Virus record (IMG/VR): IMGVR_UViG_3300009502_002943
Coordinates: 1-51,210 of that record
Source of the DNA: a virus
Length of the DNA stretch: 51,210 nt
Strand: one strand, 5' to 3'
Under the pieces are notes generated by a model that had not been told where the DNA came from, did no database searches, and worked only from the letters and a program-made list of their open reading frames with translations. Below are positions 33,780-42,656 of this stretch, piece by piece. Position 1 is the stretch's first letter, and the number at the start of each line of letters is the position of its first letter. Both the position numbers and the translations under genes were made by a program.

Positions 33780-36700
33780 AGAAGCTCGATACAGAAATCC
33801 TCAATAAATTGGTCGGGATCAAGTGGACCCAAGATGGCCGGGATCATGATGGGACGGACTGTGTTGGGCTTATGGAGCTGTATTTCAGGGCCAAGGGTGT
33901 GGAAATATCTGCGCCTAAGATTAGTGATTTTACAACGGAGAAACAGGACGAGATTATTAAAAGCATCACCGAAAGCAACATGATTATCGGTTTGGCTGAT
34001 CTTCAGGCTGAGGATGTTTTGGTTTTTAAGATCGATGAGGAATTGCACGTCGGCCTTTATTTGGGCTATGGCCGGATGCTTCATGCCAAGAAGGATGGGA
34101 AATCCCGCATTTCACGGCTTACGACTTCGTGGGATAAATACTTCCTTTTTGGGATCCGGGAGAGGGACGGAAAGATTTACATCCCGCCAGCCGGGCCCCC
34201 GGCGATTGTTGCTGTGGCTTTGGTGATCGCAGATTATGCGGCCGCGTCATTCATCGCCGGTGGCCTCATCGCGTTATCCCTGACCACGATTGGTTGCTTG
34301 ATCGGCACGGCCATGATCGGGTATTCGATCGGGCTGGCCATTCAGGCGCGTCAGACATCAAAGAGCGGAGGATCTTCTTCATCGCCACGGTATCAGTTCG
34401 GGGAATTGCAGACGACCTCAAGCAATCAGTATCCAGTGCCGGTCTTATACGGTCAGGCTCGGTTGGCCGGGAACATTGTTTTTCAGAACCCAGTCGGGGG
34501 CGGGGAGCAGATCGATATGCTCATTGTCCTTTGCGAGGGTGAGATCGACAGCATTACGGATGTGCGCCTTAATGGAGAGGTTATTGGAAACTTCCCGGGA
34601 TGTTCGTATCACGCTTTTACGGGCACATCAACGCAGAACGTGGAGACCATTACCGGCCTTGATCTGGATGGCGTGCAGTACCGGAATGTGGCCATGCTTC
34701 ATGTGCATTTGGAAACGTCCGATAAGTTAAAAGGCGGGCGGCCCAATATTTCATGTGTTTGTCGGGGTCGGAAGGTACAGACATGGAACGGGACGGTTTG
34801 GTCAGCGGGAAGAGCGTATTCCGATAACCCGGCCGCATGTATTCGTGATTATTTGCTTCTTAAGCCTCAGGTGGGCGGGTGCGGTTATTTGCTCGGTGAC
34901 ATTGATGATATGTCCTTTGGCGAGGTTTACGACTATTGCGGAGAGTTTATTTCGGACGGTCAGGGTGGACAGGAAGAGCGGTATGCGGTTTCTTATGTGA
35001 TTGATCAAAAACGCGCGGCGTCGGATAACCTCACTGAGATTTTGGTTGGTTTTGCGGGCGCGCTTATCAGAAGCGGCTCGAAACTCAAGTTACTGGTGGC
35101 CAAGACGCAGGGCGTGGTTGCCTCGTTTGACGAGGACGACATCATGGATTTGAGGGTTATTCAAAAGGGGCTGGATCAGAAAATCAACCGGTTCGGCATT
35201 GAATATTTTGACCCGACGCAGGATGACGCTCGGATTCTGGCGTGGGGGTCGGAGGATAAGGTTGATCAGGACGAACGCGGGCTGGTCGAACAGACTTTGA
35301 CGATTCCATCGGTTAATCGTAAGACGCAGGCATCGCGATTAAGTAATCAATATTTCTATGAGCTGAAACTTTGTCCGTTGTCAGTTGAATTCACCACTTC
35401 ATTGAATGCGATTGGTCAGGAGATCGGCGACGTTATCGAGGTCACTCATTCCTTGATGGGCTGGACAAATAAGCAGTTTGTCATCCAGCGCATTGAGGAG
35501 GATGAGCGCGATGTTTACAAGATGACGGCGCAGGAATATAACCCGACGATTTACAACGACCGTTACGGAGCCACGATTCAGAGTTTTGATTATGGTACGC
35601 CTCCCAATCCTTACGCGCCGGTGGGTGACGCTTCAAATATTGAAGTGTCGGAAAGCCTTTATTATCTGCACCGCGACGGTACAGTCGGTTCGGATATTCT
35701 TGTGTCCTTTGACGCGCCCATGGATGATTCCAAGATTTTCTTGAGCCATTATCAGATCGAACTCAAGAAAGGCGCGGAGGATTATAAGGTCATCGGAACA
35801 ACCACAGACACGTTCTTTACGGTCTTTGGTGTTGAGGATGAGCAAACCTATAAGGTCAAGGTGCGGACGGTTTCGATCAACGGAATTGTTTCTGATGGCA
35901 TTGAATCGTCTGACCTGACGGTTTTGGGGAAACTCATGCCGCCATCCAATGTTACCGGCTTCGATGTTATTCAAGAGGGTAATTTCTTAAGGTTCAGCTG
36001 GGACGCGGTCACGGATGCGGATCTTGCCCGCTATGTCATTCGGAAGGGTTCTGATTGGAATTCCGGTCAGGTGATCGCGGAGAGGACGGACACAACCGAG
36101 TTCATGTATCCGGTAGGAGAGGTGGGCAATGTCACCTACATGATTAAGGCCGTAGATACCTCCGGCAATGAAAGCCCCTCGCCCGCGTTAGACCAGATCG
36201 TTATTACACCGCCGCCAGAGATGAATTTCATTAATGATTTTGATCTTTGGAGCCAAGACCTCAAGTATCGTTTGAGCAATCTGGAATTGGTTTACACAAA
36301 TGACTATGCGCAGGGGTATGTGCGTCCGGCCTTGTGTCTTAAAACGGATTTATCATGGGAGGACAGGGAGGCGCAGGGGCTTACGTGGGAGGCGCAGGAG
36401 GCCGGTGGAGGGCTTGCATTGAATGGCTTGACCAAGACATCAGGCTCATTCGAGATGATCGATGTGATCGATCTTCTCACGATCTTTGAGTTCAAGGTGA
36501 TCATTGACGCGGATTTCAGGAATGTGGCGGGCGGGTCGCTTGAGGTGCAGGTTAGTTTTTCATCGGATGGTGTCTCGTATTCGCCCTTCACGGCTATTGA
36601 CGCTTTTACGACTTACACTGGCCGGTATATCAAGTTCAAGTTTGTCTTATCGACGGTCAACGCCAATCATCATGTTTATTTCTTCGGGTGCCGTCTTTAT

Positions 36701-36946
36701 ATCAATGCGCCGGTGACCCGGCAGGCGTGGTTTCGGGATATTACGATCCCGGTGCAGGGCAAGACTATTCTTTTTGGCACGGGTTTTAATTACCCGCCCC
36801 GGGTGACCGTGACCATCGTTAACGGCATTATCGGCATGCCGATCGTTTCCAATAAAACAACAATGCAGTGCGATATCAAGGTTTATGACCGTAACGGCGC
36901 GGCCATTGGCACAGCCGAGGTTGATATCGACGTGAAAGGGTATTGA
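33776..36946 (+). CDS. fused tail tip protein: NlpC/P60 (gpK) + gpI-like + gpJ host-specificity
   Basis: 1,056 residues. Residues 1-135 form an NlpC/P60-like peptidase: 'HDGTDCVGLMELY' with Cys29 and 'ELHVGLYLGYGRMLHA' with His91. Residues 140-190 are a Gly/Ala-rich hydrophobic segment as in gpI. From about 200, gpJ homology starts ('YPVPVLYGQARLAGNIVFQN', 'GGEQIDMLIVLCEGEIDSI'), with fibronectin-III-like modules near 640-815 and a beta-rich C-terminus that may bind the receptor. Lambda uses three separate genes for these parts. Confidence 0.85.
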   Translation: MKKLDTEILNKLVGIKWTQDGRDHDGTDCVGLMELYFRAKGVEISAPKISDFTTEKQDEIIKSITESNMIIGLADLQAEDVLVFKIDEELHVGLYLGYGRMLHAKKDGKSRISRLTTSWDKYFLFGIRERDGKIYIPPAGPPAIVAVALVIADYAAASFIAGGLIALSLTTIGCLIGTAMIGYSIGLAIQARQTSKSGGSSSSPRYQFGELQTTSSNQYPVPVLYGQARLAGNIVFQNPVGGGEQIDMLIVLCEGEIDSITDVRLNGEVIGNFPGCSYHAFTGTSTQNVETITGLDLDGVQYRNVAMLHVHLETSDKLKGGRPNISCVCRGRKVQTWNGTVWSAGRAYSDNPAACIRDYLLLKPQVGGCGYLLGDIDDMSFGEVYDYCGEFISDGQGGQEERYAVSYVIDQKRAASDNLTEILVGFAGALIRSGSKLKLLVAKTQGVVASFDEDDIMDLRVIQKGLDQKINRFGIEYFDPTQDDARILAWGSEDKVDQDERGLVEQTLTIPSVNRKTQASRLSNQYFYELKLCPLSVEFTTSLNAIGQEIGDVIEVTHSLMGWTNKQFVIQRIEEDERDVYKMTAQEYNPTIYNDRYGATIQSFDYGTPPNPYAPVGDASNIEVSESLYYLHRDGTVGSDILVSFDAPMDDSKIFLSHYQIELKKGAEDYKVIGTTTDTFFTVFGVEDEQTYKVKVRTVSINGIVSDGIESSDLTVLGKLMPPSNVTGFDVIQEGNFLRFSWDAVTDADLARYVIRKGSDWNSGQVIAERTDTTEFMYPVGEVGNVTYMIKAVDTSGNESPSPALDQIVITPPPEMNFINDFDLWSQDLKYRLSNLELVYTNDYAQGYVRPALCLKTDLSWEDREAQGLTWEAQEAGGGLALNGLTKTSGSFEMIDVIDLLTIFEFKVIIDADFRNVAGGSLEVQVSFSSDGVSYSPFTAIDAFTTYTGRYIKFKFVLSTVNANHHVYFFGCRLYINAPVTRQAWFRDITIPVQGKTILFGTGFNYPPRVTVTIVNGIIGMPIVSNKTTMQCDIKVYDRNGAAIGTAEVDIDVKGY

Positions 36947-36947
36947 T

Positions 36948-37085
36948 ATGAAGGGATATTGCGTGACATGCAAGGTGCTTGTTGAAATTGAGGATTTGAA
37001 AGAAACAACGCTTAAGAACGGCACCAAGGCTTATACAGGCAAGTGCCCGGATTGCGGTTCTGAAATCATAAAAAAGAGGACTTGA
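36948..37085 (+). CDS. DUF5679-type zinc ribbon, 45 aa
   Basis: ATG 36948 starts three bases after the tail-tip stop. The product has 'YCVTCK' near 4-9, 'LKNGTKAYTG' in the middle and 'CPDCGSEI' near 34-41, which is the DUF5679 pattern. Function unknown; the two Cys pairs should bind one zinc. Its stop is followed at once by the next start. Confidence 0.7.
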   Translation: MKGYCVTCKVLVEIEDLKETTLKNGTKAYTGKCPDCGSEIIKKRT

Positions 37086-37087
37086 TC

Positions 37088-38128
37088 ATGGAGAGGCATA
37101 TTTTTGACCCGAATCAGCCGGGAGGATCGATGTCGCTGGAAAACATGAGAAACGTTTTGCGGGCGTTATTCCAGGGCGATCTGTTCGCACTTCGCCCGCG
37201 CGCGGCCATGGCGCTGGATGACTTTGAGTATTCGACGGACGCACTGGCGCAGGCGGTCTGGAGCGGAACGGGTGTGACGATTACGCATTCGACGGTTAAG
37301 CAGGAAGGTAACTATGCGCTTCAGGCAGTGATCGATGCGGCCGGTAACCGGCAGGTTTCAAAGTCGCAGGTTTTGAACCTCTCAGGATTTAAGCAGGCAA
37401 GAATCTGGGAGAGGTGTTCAGCCGTGTCCTCGGCATTCAAGTTCTTTGTTCGGGATGGATCCGGCAATGAGAGTTATTGGAATCTGACCTCACATGCCAC
37501 GGCTAATACATGGAAGCAGGATACGATCGCGCTGGCAACGCCGGATAGTAATAGCGGCACAGCGGCCAATCTGGCCAGCGTTGTGTCATGGGGGTTCAAG
37601 GCGCTGGGGGCGTCGGCAACGTATGTTTTTGATACGGTTTCAGCGATTTGCGGGATGAATGTGGCGGTGGCTTCCGCGTTGGTCGCAGGATATTACCAAA
37701 ATATTTATATCGGTTCCGCGCGGTTAACGTTTGCGGGAGGATCTTCGCCTTTGATTACGGCACCGGCCGCAAATCCAAGGATTGATCTCTTAACGGTCAA
37801 TTCATCCGGTGCTTTGGAATGGACGGTTGGTGTGGAGGCTTCAAGCCCTGCAGAGCCAGTGTTTCCATCAGGTAAGTTCCCGATTTGTCTTGTTTACTGC
37901 AGGCCCACGATGACGAAGGTTGTGGATTACGAAATCAAAGACGCCAATCCAAACGACGCCTACGTTTATAAAGACGTGAGGCCGTTATTTTTGTTAGGGA
38001 TGTCTTCGTTCGTGGCTTTGACGGATTGTCCGTCGAATTATACCGGGCAGGCCGGGAAGTCGGTTCGGGTCAAGTCTGATGAAACGGGTCTTGAGTTTGC
38101 GTTCCCGAACGCGACGTACGCGGAGTAA
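37088..38128 (+). CDS. tail fibre/receptor-binding candidate
   Basis: 346 residues from ATG 37088. The middle (50-210) looks like a jelly-roll carbohydrate-binding-like domain ('ALDDFEYSTDALAQAVWSG', 'NYALQAVIDAAGN'). The C-terminus 'FVALTDCPSNYTGQAGKSVRVKSDETGLEF' is a motif common at phage tail fibre ends. It directly follows the tip protein, so it is probably exposed on the virion. Confidence 0.65.
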   Translation: MERHIFDPNQPGGSMSLENMRNVLRALFQGDLFALRPRAAMALDDFEYSTDALAQAVWSGTGVTITHSTVKQEGNYALQAVIDAAGNRQVSKSQVLNLSGFKQARIWERCSAVSSAFKFFVRDGSGNESYWNLTSHATANTWKQDTIALATPDSNSGTAANLASVVSWGFKALGASATYVFDTVSAICGMNVAVASALVAGYYQNIYIGSARLTFAGGSSPLITAPAANPRIDLLTVNSSGALEWTVGVEASSPAEPVFPSGKFPICLVYCRPTMTKVVDYEIKDANPNDAYVYKDVRPLFLLGMSSFVALTDCPSNYTGQAGKSVRVKSDETGLEFAFPNATYAE

Positions 38129-38131
38129 TAA

Positions 38132-38851
38132 ATGCCTCATCTTTTACCGCCAAAACAGTGCTCAACAAATACGCCGACATGGACGGATTCGGCTTTGACC
38201 GCCAACACGATCAAGGCGCGGAATGACCATATCGAGGAATTGCGGGTCAAGGTCAACCTTGAGTTTACAAGGCGGGGGCTGGCCACGACGTCGTTTACCG
38301 ATGTGACGTTGACGGCGGATGTTATCAAGATTCGTAATGATCATGTCGCTGAGTTGCGGACGGCCTTGCAGAACATCAAATCCGGGCGCGGCGAGGCCGG
38401 TTATTGCGCTCAGGATGTATCAGGGTGCATGGATTTCACGGACGCGACGCTTACGGCCAACACTATCAAGGCACGGAATGATCATATTTCGGAATTGAGA
38501 TCAAAACTTCAGTCTTTGATGACGGGGTGTATTTGCGAGGCCGAGCAGTGTCAGTATTGCGCTGATTGCGGGTATTACTACCAGACCTGTTCGCACGCAG
38601 GAGTTGCCTGTGATGACCATAAATATAGCGAGTGTCAGTACAGCCTGATCGATCATCGGATTTGTGCCAGTTACAACTTGCCGGGCGGCACAACGCATCC
38701 TTATAAAACTGCTTCCGGTGAGCCGTTAACGACAACGCCGTGGGATGGGTATTTGCCTTGGGCCCCGCAATGTAATTACACACCGCCGGGGAGTAACTGG
38801 CAATCAGGTCATTCGGACTGGAATTGTAAATGCAATCCGTTTACTTGGTGA
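38132..38851 (+). CDS. triple-repeat protein with cysteine-rich C-terminus
   Basis: 239 residues. Three near-identical segments of the form 'TD..LTANTIKARNDHI.ELR' start near 18, 56 and 103. The C-terminal 107 residues hold 12 cysteines (133, 135, 140, 143, 146, 153, 160, 168, 178, 214, 232, 234) and many Tyr, Gly, Asn and Trp. 'HIxELR'-type repeats are known to me from other secreted bacterial proteins, without function. Lying between the tail fibre and three radical SAM genes, it is the best candidate substrate of those enzymes. A zinc or disulfide-rich adhesin is the alternative. Confidence 0.6.
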   Translation: MPHLLPPKQCSTNTPTWTDSALTANTIKARNDHIEELRVKVNLEFTRRGLATTSFTDVTLTADVIKIRNDHVAELRTALQNIKSGRGEAGYCAQDVSGCMDFTDATLTANTIKARNDHISELRSKLQSLMTGCICEAEQCQYCADCGYYYQTCSHAGVACDDHKYSECQYSLIDHRICASYNLPGGTTHPYKTASGEPLTTTPWDGYLPWAPQCNYTPPGSNWQSGHSDWNCKCNPFTW

Positions 38852-38857
38852 GGATCT

Positions 38858-39238
38858 ATGTTTGAGGATCAGAGTTTATCAGGTCAAAAGACGAGGATGA
38901 TTGCCAAGCGCACCACGGACAATCCGGTGACTGAGTTGATCTATTGGGTGCGGATGAATTTGGACAACACCACAATCAGTGCATTTTCAAAAGGTCATTT
39001 TCAGAATGCTGATGACTTTAGTAATGCTCTCAAGCGAACGCTTCAGGATCTTGGTCTTTTGGATGGAAAGGGGTTGGTGTCGAATTTTAGTTTCTTTATA
39101 TCCGGCGAGAAAAAGCGTGAGATTTATCTGACTGGTGTTGCGGCATTGACCGAAGATCAGAAATTCATGATTGAGTATCGTTTTGGAATGAATTTGGTTG
39201 AGGTTGAAGAAGGGCTTTATCGATTGGATTGGCAATGA
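38858..39238 (+). CDS. unknown 126-aa protein upstream of the radical SAM genes
   Basis: ATG 38858 follows GAGGATC. The product is a mixed alpha/beta protein with 'NADDFSNALKRTLQDLGLL' and 'REIYLTGVAALTEDQKFMIEYRFGMNLVEVEEGLYRLDW'. No family is recognised. Its size and its place immediately before (stop overlapping the start of) the first radical SAM gene suit a small partner such as a peptide-recognition protein, like HxsD or PqqD in other systems. I cannot see their signatures, so this is inference. Confidence 0.55.
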   Translation: MFEDQSLSGQKTRMIAKRTTDNPVTELIYWVRMNLDNTTISAFSKGHFQNADDFSNALKRTLQDLGLLDGKGLVSNFSFFISGEKKREIYLTGVAALTEDQKFMIEYRFGMNLVEVEEGLYRLDWQ

Positions 39239-40431
39239 GCGTTTTTACCTTGGAAGACAGCAAGGCGGTCGGCGACCTGCCGTCATTATGCCGGAAGATT
39301 ATCAAGGGGCATAAAGATGGCGGGAAGTTTAATGTCAGCGCGATTACGTCGGATAAGGCGGATTACACGACGATTTATTTTCTGATGACGCAGGACTGCA
39401 ATTTGAAGTGTCCATATTGTTATCAGCCTCGGGAGTTTCGGCAAAAGGACAGCGGGATCACCCGGGAGATCATTGATTGCGCCATGGGGTTTGTGGTGAA
39501 GACGTTTGATGAGTCGAAGGTCAAGTTCAGTATCTTTGGCGGTGAGCCGTTTGTTAATTTTGAGATGGTGAGGTATTTGGTCGATACCTACCGGATGTTT
39601 CCGTATGTGGTGACCACGAACGGGGTGGTCTTGGCGGAAAGTTCCGAGGCGCGGGAATGGGTGATGTCACGCAAGGGAACGCTTCGGTTGAGTGTCAGCA
39701 TCACCGCTCTCAAACAGAAGTTCGGCAAAGGATATTTGGAAGCGGCCAAGCCGGTCTTGGATGTGGTGAGGCATAACGGCGGGGATGTTCACTTTGTTAT
39801 CGATGACCCAGATGAACCGGGCATCTTTGAGGATATCAAATACCTTTTCGAGTATCCAGTGCCGGTGGTGCGGATTTCGACCGCGCGGCATTGGGATCGG
39901 ATCCGGGATAAGAACGAGGCGTACAAGGCATTATTGAAGCGCGTGGCGGATTACGTTTATTTCACTGGTCAGCCCAAGTTTGGCCGGTGTCAGTGGGATT
40001 CAGTTTTCAAGCACAACATCTATCGACGGTTGAAGGGAATGACGCTCAGGCAGGTGCCGCCAACCTTTTGCGGGTGCGGGTATCTGTATTTGGCGATTAA
40101 TAACCGGGGTGAGATTTATCCGTGTGACTTCTTTGCCAATTTCCCGGAGTTTAAGATCGGCGACATCTTTAACGGCTTTAACGAGACGGCGTTGTTCTTT
40201 CAGAAGATGGGCGAATGGCTGGACGGTCTTTACGAGGATTGTCGGGGTTGTGAGGTTTGCGCGGGAGGGGATATTCGGCTTTGCCCGCGGGCCATGTGTT
40301 TAGCGGAGAACTATATCAAGACAGGCAATCCTTTAAAACCGGCCGTCAATCACTGCTGGGCGAACCGGGTTGAGTATTTCGTGTTTGATTACATTGCGCG
40401 CCGCGCGATTGAGCTGGGGATTGATAAATGA
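39235..40431 (+). CDS. radical SAM/SPASM enzyme 1
   Basis: 398 residues from ATG 39235, overlapping the upstream stop. 'DCNLKCPYCY' gives the CxxxCxxC cluster motif (Cys55, 59, 62); 'FSIFGGEPFVN' is the SAM-binding GGEP motif. The SPASM part (about 280-375) has 'CGCGYLYLAINNRGEIYPCDFF' and 'DCRGCEVCAGG', 'CPRAMC' and a final 'HCW', enough for two auxiliary clusters. SPASM enzymes such as PqqE, AlbA and anSME modify peptides or proteins. Overlaps the second enzyme by four bases. Confidence 0.9.
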   Translation: MSVFTLEDSKAVGDLPSLCRKIIKGHKDGGKFNVSAITSDKADYTTIYFLMTQDCNLKCPYCYQPREFRQKDSGITREIIDCAMGFVVKTFDESKVKFSIFGGEPFVNFEMVRYLVDTYRMFPYVVTTNGVVLAESSEAREWVMSRKGTLRLSVSITALKQKFGKGYLEAAKPVLDVVRHNGGDVHFVIDDPDEPGIFEDIKYLFEYPVPVVRISTARHWDRIRDKNEAYKALLKRVADYVYFTGQPKFGRCQWDSVFKHNIYRRLKGMTLRQVPPTFCGCGYLYLAINNRGEIYPCDFFANFPEFKIGDIFNGFNETALFFQKMGEWLDGLYEDCRGCEVCAGGDIRLCPRAMCLAENYIKTGNPLKPAVNHCWANRVEYFVFDYIARRAIELGIDK

Positions 40432-41507
40432 AAACGCCGGTCTACAAATCGATTTACCTTTACTTGACGCACGCATGCAACGCGGGGTGCAGTTTTTGTT
40501 ATAGGCGCGGGTTGTTTGAGCGCAATAAGCGCGAGACACTGGGCCCGGCGTTCATGAGCGAGGAGATGGCGTTTCGGATCTTTGATTTCGCATTCTCCAA
40601 GCTGGAGCTGGACGATAAGTTTTCGATTTTCTTTTGGGGTGGTGAACCGCTTTTGAATATAAAAGTGATTCGTGCGGTCGTGGAGAAGTATCCGCAGTTT
40701 CTGTTTCATACGAACACCAGCGGCAAGCCGGTGACGCAGGAGATGTACGAATGGTTCATGGCACATCGGAATATGGGGATTACATGGTCGCTGGGCAATG
40801 CTTACGAGAAATACGGTGGGCTGGCTCAAAAGGTCGCGGCAGAGCCATGGGCCTTCCGGCTGGTTAAGGATAACCCGGCCAATACCGTGAATTTCATGGT
40901 TACATGGTATGACCGGTTCATTGAGGACTTTGATTATCTGGTTGAGAACGTGACACGCAATATCACGATCGATCTGGCCACCCGGGTTGAGCATAAGGAA
41001 GAGGATCTGGAGAGGTTTGCTGATGAGTATTTCCGGCTTCTTGAGAAATACCGCCACGACGAGGATTTGTACCGGTCCATGAACCCGGCATTGCACAGCA
41101 ATTTGTATTTCAGGGAGTTTGGGCTTAAATCGCAGGTGCGTCCGTTTCACTATTGTCGGTCGGGTTTGGAGAGGCTCTTTATCGATACCGCAGGCGGGAT
41201 CTGGCAATGCGACAACATGTACATTTGCCAGCATAACAAGCTGGGCAACATCGAAGAGGGTATTGATTATTCGCGTTTGGATTTGGCTAGGGCGATCGAT
41301 GCGGATCGGGAGAGGTATCTGGGCCAGCATTGTGAGGGATGTGAACTTTACGGCCAGTGCCCGCGCAACAAGTGTCTTGGGTTGAATCTGGAGTGGATGG
41401 GGGACATGTTCAAGCCCGAGCCGTCGTTTTGCAAGATGTGCCGGGTGCTTTTCAAAATAACCAAGCGGTATATCGAGATCGAGAAAGGAAGATTATGCAA
41501 GGTGTAG
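40428..41507 (+). CDS. radical SAM/SPASM enzyme 2
   Basis: 359 residues. 'ACNAGCSFCY' holds the cluster cysteines (17, 21, 24) and 'IFFWGGEPLLN' the GGEP motif. The C-terminal SPASM region has 'HYCRSGLERLFIDTAGGIWQCDNM', 'HCEGCELYGQCPRNKC' and 'FCKMCRVL'. The start overlaps enzyme 1 by four bases, and enzyme 3 starts 13 bases before its stop. The substrate is unknown; sequence divergence from enzymes 1 and 3 suggests a different step or residue. Confidence 0.9.
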   Translation: MKTPVYKSIYLYLTHACNAGCSFCYRRGLFERNKRETLGPAFMSEEMAFRIFDFAFSKLELDDKFSIFFWGGEPLLNIKVIRAVVEKYPQFLFHTNTSGKPVTQEMYEWFMAHRNMGITWSLGNAYEKYGGLAQKVAAEPWAFRLVKDNPANTVNFMVTWYDRFIEDFDYLVENVTRNITIDLATRVEHKEEDLERFADEYFRLLEKYRHDEDLYRSMNPALHSNLYFREFGLKSQVRPFHYCRSGLERLFIDTAGGIWQCDNMYICQHNKLGNIEEGIDYSRLDLARAIDADRERYLGQHCEGCELYGQCPRNKCLGLNLEWMGDMFKPEPSFCKMCRVLFKITKRYIEIEKGRLCKV

Positions 41508-42652
41508 TCGGCGGGAAGAATAAAAACGAGATCAGGAGCATTGATCTGTTCATCACCGAACGTTGCAACATGGATTGCGAATATTGCTTTCATCCGAAAG
41601 GCGACAGCGTATTGTCGCTTGAGGAGGGGAAAAAGATTCTGGATCGCATGAAGGAAATCAGTCCTGACGGCCTTCAGATCACGTTTTTTGGGGGTGAGCC
41701 GTTGTTGTTTCCGCAGACGGTCTTGGATCTGGCGCGGTATGCCCGGGAGCTTTGGCCGGATAAAGACGGCAGGCACATGGCGGTCTTTAGCGTGTCCACC
41801 AACGGCACGTTCTTCGATGAGGAGGTGTTCCGGCAGTTCAAGGATCTTCAGTTCGCGGTGCAGGTCAGCTGTGACGGTGATGAGGTCACGACCATGGAGC
41901 ATCGAAAGGGCAACTGGGCGAAAGTTATTGAGAACATGAAGAAGATGCTGGCCGTGTTCCCGGATCTGGGTGTGCGGATGACCTATACGCCGAAAACCGT
42001 GGGGAGGCTTGCGATCAACGTCCAGTTTCTTCATCAGGAGGTCGGGGTGCAGAAGATCATGCACCATGCGGTCATGGAGGCAGATTGGACGGACGAGGCC
42101 GTTGAGAAATATTCCTACCAGCTTAATCAGCTATATCACTATCGCCGGTATTGCATACGGCAGGGTATTCCTCTGCAGATCGCGTTTATTGATAAACCGC
42201 TCAAGGTTGTTAATGACGAGGTGCCGCCGGAGATGAACTATTGCGAGGCGGGCAAGTCGTATTTGGCGATCTTGCCGGGAGGGGATGTGTATCCGTGCCA
42301 CCGCGCGGCCAGTGCCCGGGTGTTTAAGTTGGGAAATGTATTTGAAGAGAGGCCGTTCATCCGGGGAGTGTTTTTGAGCATCAACAAGGAATACGCCGGT
42401 TGCTGGAAGAACTGCCCGGCGGCCGCCAGTTGTCATAGTTGCGTGATCACGCATCACAAGGTCAATGGCGATTTGAGTCAGCCGATCGGCAAATACTGCA
42501 AGTTGTGCAGGCTTGAGCATGACGAGGCCATGCGGTTCTTGCCGGTTGAGTTGAGCGATCGCCGGGAGAGGATGCTTTACAAGATTGGTCAGGTCTTGGT
42601 CGATGTGGCCAAGCAAAACGAAGAGATATTAACAGCACTTGGAAAGGAGTAA
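41495..42652 (+). CDS. radical SAM/SPASM enzyme 3
   Basis: 385 residues from ATG 41495 (GAAAGGAAG upstream); a longer frame from 41357 lies inside enzyme 2 and is rejected. 'ERCNMDCEYCF' (Cys24, 28, 31), 'QITFFGGEPLLF', and a SPASM region with 'YCEAGKSYLAILPGGDVYPCHRA', 'CWKNCPAAASCHSC' and 'YCKLC'. Of the three it looks closest to peptide-maturing/anSME-type enzymes. A helical tail follows ('MLYKIGQVLVDVAKQNEEILTAL'). Confidence 0.9.
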   Translation: MQGVVGGKNKNEIRSIDLFITERCNMDCEYCFHPKGDSVLSLEEGKKILDRMKEISPDGLQITFFGGEPLLFPQTVLDLARYARELWPDKDGRHMAVFSVSTNGTFFDEEVFRQFKDLQFAVQVSCDGDEVTTMEHRKGNWAKVIENMKKMLAVFPDLGVRMTYTPKTVGRLAINVQFLHQEVGVQKIMHHAVMEADWTDEAVEKYSYQLNQLYHYRRYCIRQGIPLQIAFIDKPLKVVNDEVPPEMNYCEAGKSYLAILPGGDVYPCHRAASARVFKLGNVFEERPFIRGVFLSINKEYAGCWKNCPAAASCHSCVITHHKVNGDLSQPIGKYCKLCRLEHDEAMRFLPVELSDRRERMLYKIGQVLVDVAKQNEEILTALGKE

Positions 42653-42656
42653 AGCC

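Noticed and set aside
41357-41494. Longer N-terminus of the third radical SAM enzyme
   Set aside because: The extension lies inside the second enzyme in another frame, and ATG 41495 has a good ribosome site.
40389-42067. Long - strand frames (40389-41330 and 41348-42067) under the radical SAM genes
   Set aside because: They are shadows of strongly supported genes and contain no known motif; their histidine- and arginine-rich composition is typical of antisense frames.
38132-42652. Classical His-Xaa-Ser (Hxs) system
   Set aside because: Hxs has two radical SAM enzymes and an HxS-repeat substrate; here there are three enzymes, no HxS repeats, and the small protein lacks an HxsD signature that I can see.
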